Source: Neolewinella aquimaris
GTDB lineage: Bacteria > Bacteroidota > Bacteroidia > Chitinophagales > Saprospiraceae
Length of the DNA stretch: 64,000 nucleotides
Direction: 5' to 3'
Assembly (NCBI RefSeq): GCF_014197245.1
Contig: NZ_JACIFF010000005.1
Location: 186,001 to 250,000, forward strand
The notes below the pieces were generated by a model, which did no database searches, was not told where the DNA came from, and saw nothing but the letters and a program-made list of their open reading frames with translations. This document shows positions 42,425 through 52,300 of the stretch, one piece after another. The position numbers and the translations under genes were made by a program. Each line of letters opens with the position of its first letter. The stretch's first letter is position 1.

Positions 42425-43436
42425 CTTCAACTACACGAAAGCCGAGAGCATCGATCAGGCCGTCAGTGCGGTAGCTACCCAGTCCGAGGGTCAATTTATC
42501 GCCGGTGGTACGAATCTGATCGATCTGTGGAAATACGACCTCACCCACCCCGAAATGCTGGTCGATCTCAATGGACTGAGCGAGTTGAAGGCGATCTCGG
42601 AACTGCCCGACGGTGGCCTGCGCCTGGGTGCTCTCGTCAGTAACAACGCCACCGCTTACCACCCACTGGTGCAGGAACGTTACCCCCTGCTATCCCGAAC
42701 CATACTGGCCGGTGCGACTGCCCAGATCCGCAATAGTGCCACCAATGGCGGCAATCTGTTGCAGCGCACGCGCTGCTATTACTTCTACGATGCGGCCTCC
42801 CCCTGCAACAAGCGGAATCCCGGCTCGGGGTGTCCGGCCATTACGGGACACAACCGACTGCACGCCATTCTAGGGGAGAGTGAGCACTGCATCGCCGTGT
42901 ACCCCTCCGATATGAGCGTGGCCCTGGCCGCACTGGAGGCCACCGTGCGGGTCACCGGACCGGAGGGCGCGCGGGAAATACCCATCGCCGATTTTCACCG
43001 ACTGCCGGGAGCGGAACCGGCGCGCGACAACACCTTGGGTGCCGGCGAGCTGATCACGTCGATCGATCTGCCGTCTACCGGCTTCGCGGATCACCACAGC
43101 TACCTGAAGCTACGCGATCGCAATTCCTACGCCTTTGCGCTGGTCAGCGTGGCCACCGGCCTGGAGATCGAGGGCGGACGCATACGCAATGCCCGCATCG
43201 CGCTGGGCGGCGTTGCCCACAAGCCGTGGCGAGTCCCGGCCGCCGAGGCCATCCTCGTGGATAAAGCGCCCACTCCGGAAGCATTTGCGGAAGCCGCCGA
43301 TCTGCTGCTGGCCGGAGCAACCGGTTACGGCCACAACGACTTCAAGATCGAACTGGCCCGCCGCGCCATCATTCGCAACGGTATGATGGCACTCGATCCT
43401 TCCACCCAAAGACCCGGCGCCCAGCCTTCCCTCTAA
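42417..43436 (+). CDS. paoB: FAD-binding subunit with additional iron-sulfur motif, PaoB/YagS type
   Basis: 339 aa. FAD-binding segments (FIAGGTNLIDLWKYD and IRNSATNGGNLLQRTRC) are typical of the medium subunits of xanthine dehydrogenase-like enzymes. It also has the insert with Cys120, 130, 139 and 158 (RTRCYYFYDAASPCNKRNPG and following) that carries a [4Fe-4S] cluster in E. coli PaoB; this separates it from CO dehydrogenase or xanthine dehydrogenase medium subunits. It is the middle gene of the operon. Confidence 0.9.
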   Translation: MNNFNYTKAESIDQAVSAVATQSEGQFIAGGTNLIDLWKYDLTHPEMLVDLNGLSELKAISELPDGGLRLGALVSNNATAYHPLVQERYPLLSRTILAGATAQIRNSATNGGNLLQRTRCYYFYDAASPCNKRNPGSGCPAITGHNRLHAILGESEHCIAVYPSDMSVALAALEATVRVTGPEGAREIPIADFHRLPGAEPARDNTLGAGELITSIDLPSTGFADHHSYLKLRDRNSYAFALVSVATGLEIEGGRIRNARIALGGVAHKPWRVPAAEAILVDKAPTPEAFAEAADLLLAGATGYGHNDFKIELARRAIIRNGMMALDPSTQRPGAQPSL

Positions 43437-43448
43437 AGCACCCCGATC

Positions 43449-45686
43449 ATGAATGAGCACGAGCAAATAGGACAACCACGCCGACGCATCGAGGGTGCAC
43501 GAAAGGTTACCGGCCAGGCCAAGTATGCGGCAGAGTACAATGTACCCGATCTGCTGTACGGATACATTGTCAACAGTACCATAACCCGGGGCAGGATCAC
43601 GGCCATCGACGAAGCCGCCGCGCGCTCGGTAGCGGGAGTGGTGGAGATCTTTCACCACGAACGCCGCTCGAAATTACCCGGCTTCGACGTGATTTACTCG
43701 GATATGGATGCGCCGCCCGGTTCCCCCTTCCGACCACTGTACGATGCAAACATCCGGTTCAACGGTCAACCCATTGCCCTGGTGGTTGCCGAAACCTTCG
43801 AGGCGGCGCGTTACGCGGCCTCCTTGTTGAATATCCACTATGAGGAGGAATCGTTTGACGTCGACCTATTGACCAATCTGGCCCGGGCGCGGAAGCCATC
43901 TAAGGGACTGGCTACGCTGATCAAACCGCTACCTCCCGGCCCACGGGGGGATTTCGAAACCGCCTACGCGCAAGCGGATGCTCGGTTCGAAGGACACTTT
44001 CACCACGGCTCCCAGCACCATAATCCGCTCGAATTATTTGCCACCACCACGGTGTACGAAGGGGACGGCAAACTGACGATCTACGATAAGACTCAGGGGA
44101 CGACCAACTCCCAACTTTACGTCAGCAATCTTTTCGGTCTGAGTTTCAGGGACGTACGCGTCATCGCTCCCTTTGTTGGCGGTGGCTTCGGGTCGGGATT
44201 GCGGCCGCAGTACCAACTCGTGCTGTGCGTAATGGCCGCCCTGCAGCTCAGGCGCAACGTACGGGTAGTTATGGACCGCGCCCAGATGTTCACCTTCGGC
44301 CACCGGCCGGAGACCATTCAGCATACCCGCTTCGGAGCTACGGCTGATGGCAAGCTCACCGCCATTAATCACGTCGCCCTGGCGGAGACCTCCCGCTTCG
44401 AGGATTACAACGAAGTAGTGGTCAATCACGCCAACATGCTCTATCCGGCGGATAACGTCGCACTGGACTACAAGCTCGTTCCCCTCGATCGCTTCACCCC
44501 CCTCGACATGCGCGCGCCCGGAGGCAGTACGGGAATGCTGGCCATCGAAACCACCATGGACCAACTTGCGGATCAGCTCGGAATCGATCCCCTCGAATTC
44601 AGGCTCCGCAATTACGCCGAACGGGACGTCAGTGCGGACAAGCCATACTCCAGCAAGGAACTCCGCGAATGCTACCGTCAGGGTGCCGAGCGATTTGGCT
44701 GGTCGGAGCGTAAACCTACTGCGGAAGTCAACCGGCGCGGCAATCGCTTGGTGGGCCACGGCATGAGTTCGGGCATCTGGGACGTGATTGCCCTGCCCGG
44801 AAAGGCCAGCGCTGAATTTACCGCGGACGGTAAGTTGATCGTAAGCAGTGCCGTCACCGACAATGGTCAGGGCACCTACACCGTAATGACCCAGATCGCC
44901 GCAGACGAACTCGGATTACCCCTGGAGGCCGTCTCCTTTCAGTACGGCGATAGCCGGCATCCACTATCCCCCATCCAGGGCGGTTCGTACACGACGGCCG
45001 TGATCGGTTCGGCCATCAAGGCCGCCTGCCGCGCACTGCGTAGTAAGCTCTTCAAGCTGGCGCAGATCATGGACGGATTTCCCCTCGGAGACGCGCTACC
45101 CGAAGATGTCAGGTTCGTCGACGGAGCAATTGTACTGAAGAAGGATCCCTTCATCCGAGTTTCCCTAACCGACGTGATCGCCTTTAATCACGGAAAATCG
45201 GTTACCGCCTCGAAGTCTAATATCCCCAACATCTTTCGGCTTAAACAGTACACCCGGGCCGCGCACGCGGCATCCTTCGTAGAGGTGGAGGTAGACGAGC
45301 AACTCGGCATCATCAATGTCACCCGGGCCGTGACGGCCGTTGCCGCCGGCGCCATTATGAATCCACACACGGCCCGCAGCCAGATTCTCGGGGGCATGGT
45401 CTGGGGCATCAGCATGGCGCTTCACGAAGAAACCCTGCTGGACGTCAATCTGGGCAAGTACATCAATACCGACCTCGGTGAGTACCACCTGCCGGTCCAC
45501 GCCGACATTCATGACCTCGACGTGATCTTCGTAGAAGAGCACGACGACGTTATCAACGAGCTGGGAGCCAAGGGCATCGGTGAGATCGGGGTGATCTCGA
45601 TGGCTCCAGCGATTGTCAACGCGGTGTACAACGCGACGGGGAAGTTGGTGCAGGTGTTTCCGATCAAGGTGGGTGACTTGCTGTAG
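43449..45686 (+). CDS. paoC: Molybdopterin-cytosine-dinucleotide aldehyde oxidase large subunit, PaoC/YagR type
   Basis: 745 aa, about the expected length. Molybdenum cofactor contacts are seen in VGGGFGSGLRPQYQ, DNGQGTYTVMTQIAADE and ELGAKGIGEIGVIS; in the last, Glu712 corresponds to the catalytic base of this family. The three-subunit enzyme oxidises aldehydes, often aromatic ones, to acids. A dedicated MocA/XdhC maturation factor is absent from the window. A single copy of the 38-bp repeat core follows 35 bp after the stop. Confidence 0.91.
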   Translation: MNEHEQIGQPRRRIEGARKVTGQAKYAAEYNVPDLLYGYIVNSTITRGRITAIDEAAARSVAGVVEIFHHERRSKLPGFDVIYSDMDAPPGSPFRPLYDANIRFNGQPIALVVAETFEAARYAASLLNIHYEEESFDVDLLTNLARARKPSKGLATLIKPLPPGPRGDFETAYAQADARFEGHFHHGSQHHNPLELFATTTVYEGDGKLTIYDKTQGTTNSQLYVSNLFGLSFRDVRVIAPFVGGGFGSGLRPQYQLVLCVMAALQLRRNVRVVMDRAQMFTFGHRPETIQHTRFGATADGKLTAINHVALAETSRFEDYNEVVVNHANMLYPADNVALDYKLVPLDRFTPLDMRAPGGSTGMLAIETTMDQLADQLGIDPLEFRLRNYAERDVSADKPYSSKELRECYRQGAERFGWSERKPTAEVNRRGNRLVGHGMSSGIWDVIALPGKASAEFTADGKLIVSSAVTDNGQGTYTVMTQIAADELGLPLEAVSFQYGDSRHPLSPIQGGSYTTAVIGSAIKAACRALRSKLFKLAQIMDGFPLGDALPEDVRFVDGAIVLKKDPFIRVSLTDVIAFNHGKSVTASKSNIPNIFRLKQYTRAAHAASFVEVEVDEQLGIINVTRAVTAVAAGAIMNPHTARSQILGGMVWGISMALHEETLLDVNLGKYINTDLGEYHLPVHADIHDLDVIFVEEHDDVINELGAKGIGEIGVISMAPAIVNAVYNATGKLVQVFPIKVGDLL

Positions 45687-45721
45687 ATAGTCTTCACAGG
45701 AGCGATGCACCCCAGCCCACC

Positions 45722-45759
45722 GTCGTCGGCCGACCGAGGCACGAGGCTCGTCCGACGAC
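45722..45759. repeat. Single repeat core (site B) between convergent genes
   Basis: One 38-bp core of the repeat family, with GACGAC in place of GCCGAC at its right end. It stands alone in the 87-bp gap between the convergent paoC and DUF1593 genes, without the long interstitial segment. As a hairpin it could act in termination, although no T-run follows. Confidence 0.75.
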
Positions 45760-45773
45760 TATAGAGCGCTATA

Positions 45774-47210
45774 CTACTCCGCCAAAATAGTCACCACCAC
45801 CCGCCGGTAGCTCGTCAGCGCGGGCGCACCGTGGTCCGTCACTTTAAGGATGAAGTGGGCCGTCTCCTCCTGCTCCACTTCCGGTGCCGTAACCCATACG
45901 GAGGCCGAGTTTTCCGGAGTGATGTCGATCGTCTCTGCGTAACTGCCCGCCTCCGGGTAGTGTTGCCAGCTGTAGGTCAGGTGGTCGCCGTCGGGGTCGG
46001 TGGAGGCCGCTGCATCGAGGCGGAAGCCCTCTCCGGAGCGGACGGTAAGTTCTTCCGGATGACATACCGCCGTCGGGGCATGATTAGCATCCGCAACGGA
46101 CTGGGTGGTCCAGTCCATCCGCGCGGCAAAGTCGTTTTGGAAGTCGTCGCGCCAGCGCCAGAGGGTAACTTTACTACCCTCGAAGGTTTCCTCCCCACGC
46201 TTGACCGAACGCCCGTACTCGCTTTTTACGTAAGGAGTGTACGCGTCGGAAGCATCCGTCCAGACGGGCCGGGTTTCGGCGGTATACGGTACACCGGGAG
46301 CGCCCTTTTCGGAGGCATCGAATTCCGGCACGTAGGATTCATAACGGCCGCCCCAACCGCCCCAGTCGGGACGCTCCGGAGCATTTAGTCCATTGGGGAT
46401 CAGCGAAAGCCAGGCCGGCGTATCGCCTTCCATGCCCCAAGCTACGTCGGGGTAAGCGGCACCGAGCGGACCGTGCCCCTGCTGAATATGTTCACTCAAC
46501 CAGGCATTGCTGATCGTAGTATTATCGATACCATCGATTACGTTGTTAATGGCAATCCAGGTGGCCCGCCCGTAGTCGCCGTAGCTGAATACATAGAATA
46601 CATCCGGGAATTCCTTCCTGATCCACGGCCCGCTATCGTCCTGGTCGGAAATGGTGTATACCCGTAATTTGCTGATCAGCCGTGCGGCTTCTTCCTTCGA
46701 TCGGGTCTGATCTATTGTATACAGGGCTTGTGCCAGGGTATTGATACCGCCCCACACCGATACCCACAGAGGGCGATCGTCTTCCTCCAGCAACTCAATG
46801 ATGCGGTCGGAGCCCTCCGAATCCTTCCCTTCGCCAACGCCCATCATTCCGTAAACGGGCAGGCCCCGGTATACCTTAGCCCGCAACGATTCGGCGGTGG
46901 GGTAGGCCGGATCGTGCTTCACCAAGTTAGGATGGACTTCCGCGTACGTAGCTAAGATCTTCTCGATGGACTCAGGGCGAATCGTATCCCGCAACCAGGT
47001 TGAGGTGGTGGCTACCAGACCTACGATCTCGATCTCGTTGGCGTACAACAGCAACCGAATCAGCGACTGCGTATCGTCGGGGTCCGCCTCGATGTCCGTC
47101 AGCACCAGGAGGCGGTGGGGTGGGGCGTCTTGTGCCGTCAGCTCGGCATAATTCGGGGAACCGATCAATCCAAAAATTAGTAGGAAAGAAGGAAATAGCG
47201 GTAGTTGCAC
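45774..47210 (-). CDS. DUF1593 nucleoside-hydrolase-like enzyme, exported
   Basis: 478 aa. A signal peptide (LFPSFLLIFGLIGSPNYA) precedes the DUF1593 domain (about 30-320). That domain has the nucleoside-hydrolase-like Asp cluster (RLLVLTDIEADPDDTQSLIR), VSVWGGINTLAQAL and YTISDQDDSGPWIR. The C-terminal 90 residues look like a Ca2+- or cadherin/PKD-like Ig domain (FRLDAAASTDPDGDHLTYSW). It is probably a sugar hydrolase, substrate unknown. The start is a GTG at 47210, because no ATG fits. It follows susD in the same direction with array C between, so it may belong to the same transcript. Confidence 0.85.
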   Translation of the reverse strand: MQLPLFPSFLLIFGLIGSPNYAELTAQDAPPHRLLVLTDIEADPDDTQSLIRLLLYANEIEIVGLVATTSTWLRDTIRPESIEKILATYAEVHPNLVKHDPAYPTAESLRAKVYRGLPVYGMMGVGEGKDSEGSDRIIELLEEDDRPLWVSVWGGINTLAQALYTIDQTRSKEEAARLISKLRVYTISDQDDSGPWIRKEFPDVFYVFSYGDYGRATWIAINNVIDGIDNTTISNAWLSEHIQQGHGPLGAAYPDVAWGMEGDTPAWLSLIPNGLNAPERPDWGGWGGRYESYVPEFDASEKGAPGVPYTAETRPVWTDASDAYTPYVKSEYGRSVKRGEETFEGSKVTLWRWRDDFQNDFAARMDWTTQSVADANHAPTAVCHPEELTVRSGEGFRLDAAASTDPDGDHLTYSWQHYPEAGSYAETIDITPENSASVWVTAPEVEQEETAHFILKVTDHGAPALTSYRRVVVTILAE

Positions 47211-47273
47211 GGTCTAGCGTTGAGGTTGCCAAAATTAGGTCAATTATACAAGCGTTGCTAGTGGTACAGCCGC

Positions 47274-47741
47274 CGTCGTCGGCCGACGAGTCCACCGTCG
47301 TCGGCCGACCGAGGCACGAGGCTCGTCCGCCGACTAAACGGGGAAGCACTGTGGCACTTATTGCGGCGGCGCGCAGGAGCAAGGTAACCCCGGCTCACTC
47401 GGCGGACGACCTGTAGTCGGCCGACGAGCTCCCCGTCGTCGGCCGACCGAGGCACGAGGCTCGTCCGCCGACTAAACGGGGAAGCACAGTAAGACTCATT
47501 GCGGCGGCGCGCAGGAGCAAGGTAACCCCGGCTCACTCGGCGGACGACTTGGAGTCGGCCGACGAGTGAGCCGTCGTCGGCCGACCGAGGCACGAGGCTC
47601 GTCCGCCGACTAAACGGGGAAGCACTGTGGCACTTATTGCGGCGGCGCGCAGGAGCAAGGTAATTCCGGCTCACTCGGCGGACGACTTGGAGTCGGCCGA
47701 CGAGTTCACCGTCGTCGCCCGCCGAGTGAGCCGTCGGCCGA
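47274..47741. repeat. Palindromic repeat array C (three cores, 138-bp period)
   Basis: Cores at 47297-47334, 47435-47472 and 47573-47610 are identical to each other. The interstitial segment (starting TAAACGGGGAAGCAC, with GGCGGCGCGCAGGAGCAAGG in its middle) is nearly identical in all three units. The period is exactly 138 bp, a multiple of three, which produces spurious repetitive open frames on the minus strand. Array ends are partial units. A hairpin GGCTCACTCG (47530-47539)/CGAGTGAGCC (47563-47572) closes each segment. It fills the 540-bp gap between susD and the DUF1593 gene. Confidence 0.9.
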
Positions 47742-47750
47742 CCATTCTAC

Positions 47751-49337
47751 TTACCTCACATCCCAGAACAGCTTGGTCGACAAATTATCCATGCTGCTCA
47801 CCTCGGCGTAGTTGGGGTTGAAGCTGATTTCCCGGCCGGAGATGCCCCAGCGGTTTGGAGGAAGCGTCTGTACGGAAGAGTTGTCGTTCCAGAACTCGAG
47901 TTGGGGATAGTCCAGGCGGCGGACCTCCGCCCAGTTCTGGTAGGGCTGAATGATGTTGAAGTGCAGCCATTTCTGCTGGGCGATCAACTGTAGTTTCTGG
48001 TCAGTGGATAGGCCGGCCGTCATCATGACCGGCTCGGAATCGATGAGCGCCTGGTACTCCTCGTCGGATACGGACTCGACGGTCACGCCGTTCGCCGCGG
48101 TGCTGATGGAGTTGGCGTGTAGGTAAAAGTCGATCGACTGCCGGATGCCCCTTTCGTACGCTTCCACGGCCGCGTCACCGTTGTCGGTTCTGGCATAATA
48201 TTCGGCCTTCAGGAAACTGACTTCCGCTGCGTTGAACAGTACCCCGGGGAAATATTCATTCTCGCTGAATGTCTTGCGGTTGTAGTAGGCGATCATGCCA
48301 TCGTTGACCATGCTCTGCTGGGCCGTGCCGTCCATCATGGGGTCCAGGCCGGTGAATTCGCCGTCGGCCGCGGTACCCGGCTCGAACAGGATCTCCAGGC
48401 GAGGGTCGTCGCTGGCCTTCAGAAAGTCGATCATGATCTTACTGGCGTCGTCGCCGTCCCAGCCTGCAGAATTAATTCCCCCCTGGAAGCCCCGGGCACT
48501 GATGGCGGAGCTGGGGTCAAATACGTCGATCATGCTGTTCTGGGCGTTGTCCTCAATGACCGGGTAGCGGTCGGGATTAGAGACAATCTCCTCCAGTTCG
48601 GCCATTGCCCGGGCGGAAAACTCCGGTGCCTCCACGACCCGCATCAGCATACGCATGCGCAGCGAGTTGGTGAACCTTCTCCACAGGTCCACGTCGCCAT
48701 TGTTGATCAGGTCCTGATTGCGGAAGGAGGCAGCCGTGCTGGCGGATAGCTCAACGGATTGCATCGCGTCGGCGATAGCCTTCAGGTCATCCAGCATGAA
48801 GGAGTAAATTTCACTGCCCGTGTCGAAGGGGGCGTAGGAAGCGGTGTAGTCGCCGGCATTGGTGCTGAGCATGCCCGCTTCGAAGTAGGGCATCATACCG
48901 AAAAGATCAACGGCGCGCTGGGTCTCGAAGTGCATGTACACGTCTGCCGCCATCCGGAAGATCATCAGGTCGGCTTGTTTCTCGGCGTCCAGCATGTCGT
49001 GAACACGCTCCACTTCGCGGTACTGTGCCAGCACGGAGTAGTAGTTGTCCCAGAATGAGTTTACTCCGGAAGAGCCGGGAACGTACTGGCCGGGATCGTT
49101 GGTCCAGCCGATCGACTGCGTCCACGGATTAAGGGTGCCCATCAGTACGACGAAGTAGTTCCAGTAGTCGGGTACGACGTAATCGCGCCCCTCGACCAGC
49201 ATACCGGTAAACTGCTTATCGACGGTGGTTTCGCTGATGCGGGCGGGATCGGGGTAGGCATCGGCAAAGTCATCCTCCGTACAGGAGGCGATGGTCAGGA
49301 TAAGGCAGGCGCTCAGCAGGACGTATTTAATGCCCAT
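47751..49337 (-). CDS. SusD/RagB-family outer-membrane lipoprotein
   Basis: 528-aa surface lipoprotein (signal YVLLSACLILTIASC) that caps the SusC channel and binds ligand. The family is recognised from the N-terminal DYWNYFVVLMGTLNPWTQSI and the helical TPR-like core, including VYMHFETQRAVDLFGMMPYF. The ATG at 49337 gives the best lipoprotein signal; an upstream ATG at 49361 overlaps the SusC stop as TAATG and is possible. It pairs with the SusC gene directly upstream. Confidence 0.93.
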   Translation of the reverse strand: MGIKYVLLSACLILTIASCTEDDFADAYPDPARISETTVDKQFTGMLVEGRDYVVPDYWNYFVVLMGTLNPWTQSIGWTNDPGQYVPGSSGVNSFWDNYYSVLAQYREVERVHDMLDAEKQADLMIFRMAADVYMHFETQRAVDLFGMMPYFEAGMLSTNAGDYTASYAPFDTGSEIYSFMLDDLKAIADAMQSVELSASTAASFRNQDLINNGDVDLWRRFTNSLRMRMLMRVVEAPEFSARAMAELEEIVSNPDRYPVIEDNAQNSMIDVFDPSSAISARGFQGGINSAGWDGDDASKIMIDFLKASDDPRLEILFEPGTAADGEFTGLDPMMDGTAQQSMVNDGMIAYYNRKTFSENEYFPGVLFNAAEVSFLKAEYYARTDNGDAAVEAYERGIRQSIDFYLHANSISTAANGVTVESVSDEEYQALIDSEPVMMTAGLSTDQKLQLIAQQKWLHFNIIQPYQNWAEVRRLDYPQLEFWNDNSSVQTLPPNRWGISGREISFNPNYAEVSSMDNLSTKLFWDVR

Positions 49338-49360
49338 GGTGGTTGGATTGTAGGGATTCA

Positions 49361-52300
49361 TTAAAAGTTAGTTTTGAACTGGATGCCGAAGGAGCGGAAC
49401 GAGGGGTTGTTTCCAGCGTTGTTTATGTTCTGGTACCAGCGGGAGCCGGCGGTGGTCTGCTCGGGGTCCAGGTCCTTGATGGAGCGGTAGATGAAGAAGA
49501 TGTTTCTTCCGTAGACCGACAGGTTGGCGTTCTGCATCCCGATGCCGGAGATCCACGATTTAGGGAAGTTGAATCCCAACGCCAGTTCCCTGACCTTCAC
49601 CCAGTTGTTCTCGTTGATGTAAAGCTCATAGCGCGAGTTGCCGTACTGCGGGCCGCCCCAGTTGTAGGTTCCGTTGTAGTAGCGCGCCTGGGAGATCACG
49701 TTGGTGTTGGGTTCACCTGTGGGCAGTACTCCCTCCAGCAACATGCCGTCGTTGAAGACCAATTCGCCGTTCGGACCCTGGTCCGATGTCGTCTCTACTC
49801 CCTGTCCTTCCCCGTCGACGTAGTAGCGCAGCCCACCGCGCTCGGCGTCCATGTAATTGAGGCTCTCCTCGGTCAGTCCGCGGCTGGTCATCCAGTAGAC
49901 GCCGGTAGGCATGATTGACCCCCCGTAGCTAAAGTCAGCTACGAAGTTCAGGGTGATGTTGTTGTACTGAAGTCCGCTGACGAGGCCGCCTTCGAAGTCC
50001 GGCAGGGCATTGCCGTACACTTCCCATTCGTCCGCATTCAACTGGTAGAGGCCGTTAGGACCAACGATTCGCTGTCCTCCCTCGGTAGTAGCCACGGGGT
50101 GAGCGTAGATGTCGCCCATGGGCCGTCCGACCACCGAACGCACCTGGGCGGCGTTGCCGTCGAAATCGGCGTGGATCAGCTCGGTTGCATTGTTGGCCAG
50201 CTGCTCGACCGTATTGATGTTGCGGGAGAAATTGAGGGTGGTGTTCCAGTTGAAGCGCTGGCTGCGAATCAGGTCCGCGCTCAGGGAGAGCTCAATGCCC
50301 TTGTTGCGTAGCACTCCGATGTTGGTCAGCACGGTGGTGGCGCCGGAGCTGGTCGGGATGTCCACGGGCAGGATCTGGTCAATGATCTTACCGTTGTAGT
50401 AGGTGGCGTCAAAGCTGAATCTGTTCAGCAGGTTGATGTTGAAGCCGACTTCGAATTCTTTCTTCCGCTCGGGGCGGATCAGTTCGTTGCCAAAGGAGGA
50501 GCCAAGGTTGGTATAGATGACCGACGATCCGCCTTCCGACTGTACGCCCAGCGTATTCTGGTTGTAGTTGATGTTGGCCTGGTAGCGGTTCGGGTAGTTG
50601 CCGACGATGCCGTAGGAGGCCCGGAGTTTCGCGTAGCTGACACTCTTCGGCAGGTCGAATGCCTCGTTCAGGATCAGACTAGAGTTGACCGAAGGATACG
50701 TAAAGGTGTTGTTGCCGGGGGCAATGGTGGAAATACGGTCCCGGCGAACGGTTCCTTCCACGAACCAGAAGGATTTGTAGCCGAAGTTTAGGGAGCCGAA
50801 CAGGCCGTCGGTGATCTCCGTAGCCCGGGCGGCATCGCCCCGTGGAATATCCCTCGAAGCCGACAGGTCAAACTTGTTTTCGGGGCTCAGCCCGTTGACC
50901 GTCCCGATCGACGTTTTGGAGTAATCGTACTTCCGGGCGGTGTAGCCGGTGAGAAAGCCGAAGTTGATGGATTCCGTCAGATCGATTCCGTAGTTCAGAA
51001 TGACGTCGCCGTACAGCAGGTTTTCGGTGTAGTTGGCCATCGAGAACCCACCTCCGGGATTGTTGTATAACGCGCTCGGGAAGCGGGTGGGGTTCCATCC
51101 CTCCGATTCATCGGCCGTGTAGTCGGTGGAGAGCCGGCCCTGCAGATTCAGGCCTTCGATGATGTTCCAGCGCTGGGTGAAGTTGGCGATGATCCGGTTG
51201 TTGGATTCCCGCGATTGGTTTTCCCTCACGTTCCATACGTAGTCGGCGATCGCCGACTTGAAGCCGTTGTAAATGATGTTTTCGTCCGGCGTCGTGCTCT
51301 CCTGAGTCCCGGTGCGGAAGTAGTAGCCGTCGCTCGTCCTGTAGCGGTCGAAATACCAGTCGGCGGACTCGAAGCGGTCCATCATTCCGCCAAAATTGTT
51401 GATCATCCGGTCCACCTTGTAGGGCCGGTTCTTGGTGGACTGGTTGATGTAGCGAACGTTGAGGGAGGAGGTCAGCCGGTCGTTGATCTCGTAATTCGAG
51501 GTAAAGGTCAAAATGTTCCTTTCGTTCTTGGAGCCGAGCGAGACCATTTCATTGTCCTGACGCGTGAGCGAAACCCGGAAACTGAAATCTTCCGTCCCCT
51601 TGGAAACGGCCAGGTTGAAGTTTGAGCTCAGGGCATTCTGGAACAGGTCGGCGTAGCTGCTCTCGGCGGAAACGTAGGGGCGCACCACGCCATCCCAGGC
51701 CATCACCGGGTTGCCGTCGAAGTTCGGACCGTAGTTCACGCTGGTGTTGATCAGTCCGCGGGTATCGCCGACCCCATCGCCGTCCGTATCGTACTCGATG
51801 AAGCGGTCTGCTCCCTGCCCCGCATCGGCCAGCGATAAGGGGTAACCGGGCCCCCTGACGTTCTGGTACCGGGGGAGGTAAGCGATCCGGTCGGTATTAA
51901 TGGATGCGTTGAATTCCACGCCCAGGCCCTGGTTGAACTTGCCCTTTTTGGTCGTGATAAGGATCACCCCGTTCACGGCGTCGGAGCCGTAAAGGGCGGC
52001 TGCGGAAGCTCCCTTCAACACGGAAATGTTGGCAATGTCCTCGGGATTGATGTCCAGCAAACCGTTTCCGCGGATCCGCTGGTCGCCCCAGAAGTTACTG
52101 TTGTTGAACTCGCCGTTGCGGATCGGCACGCCATCCAGTACGATCAGCGGCTGGGTGTTGCCGGTGATGGACGACTGTCCCCGAATGTTGATGTTGATGC
52201 CGCTGGTCGCGCCACCGGGGGTAGAGCGAATCGAAACACCCGGCGCTTTCCCGTATAGGGCGGAGGCAAAGTTCGTCACCTGCGTTTTGGTGATGTCCTC

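Noticed and set aside
45687-45773. Single core as a classical Rho-independent terminator
   Set aside because: The hairpin is present but no T-run follows; kept as a repeat only.
47258-47674. Repetitive minus-strand open frame in array C (and similar ones in arrays A and D)
   Set aside because: The frame exists because the 138-bp period is a multiple of three. The translated repeats are Arg/Ser-rich, have no domain, and the periods in arrays A and D are not multiples of three.
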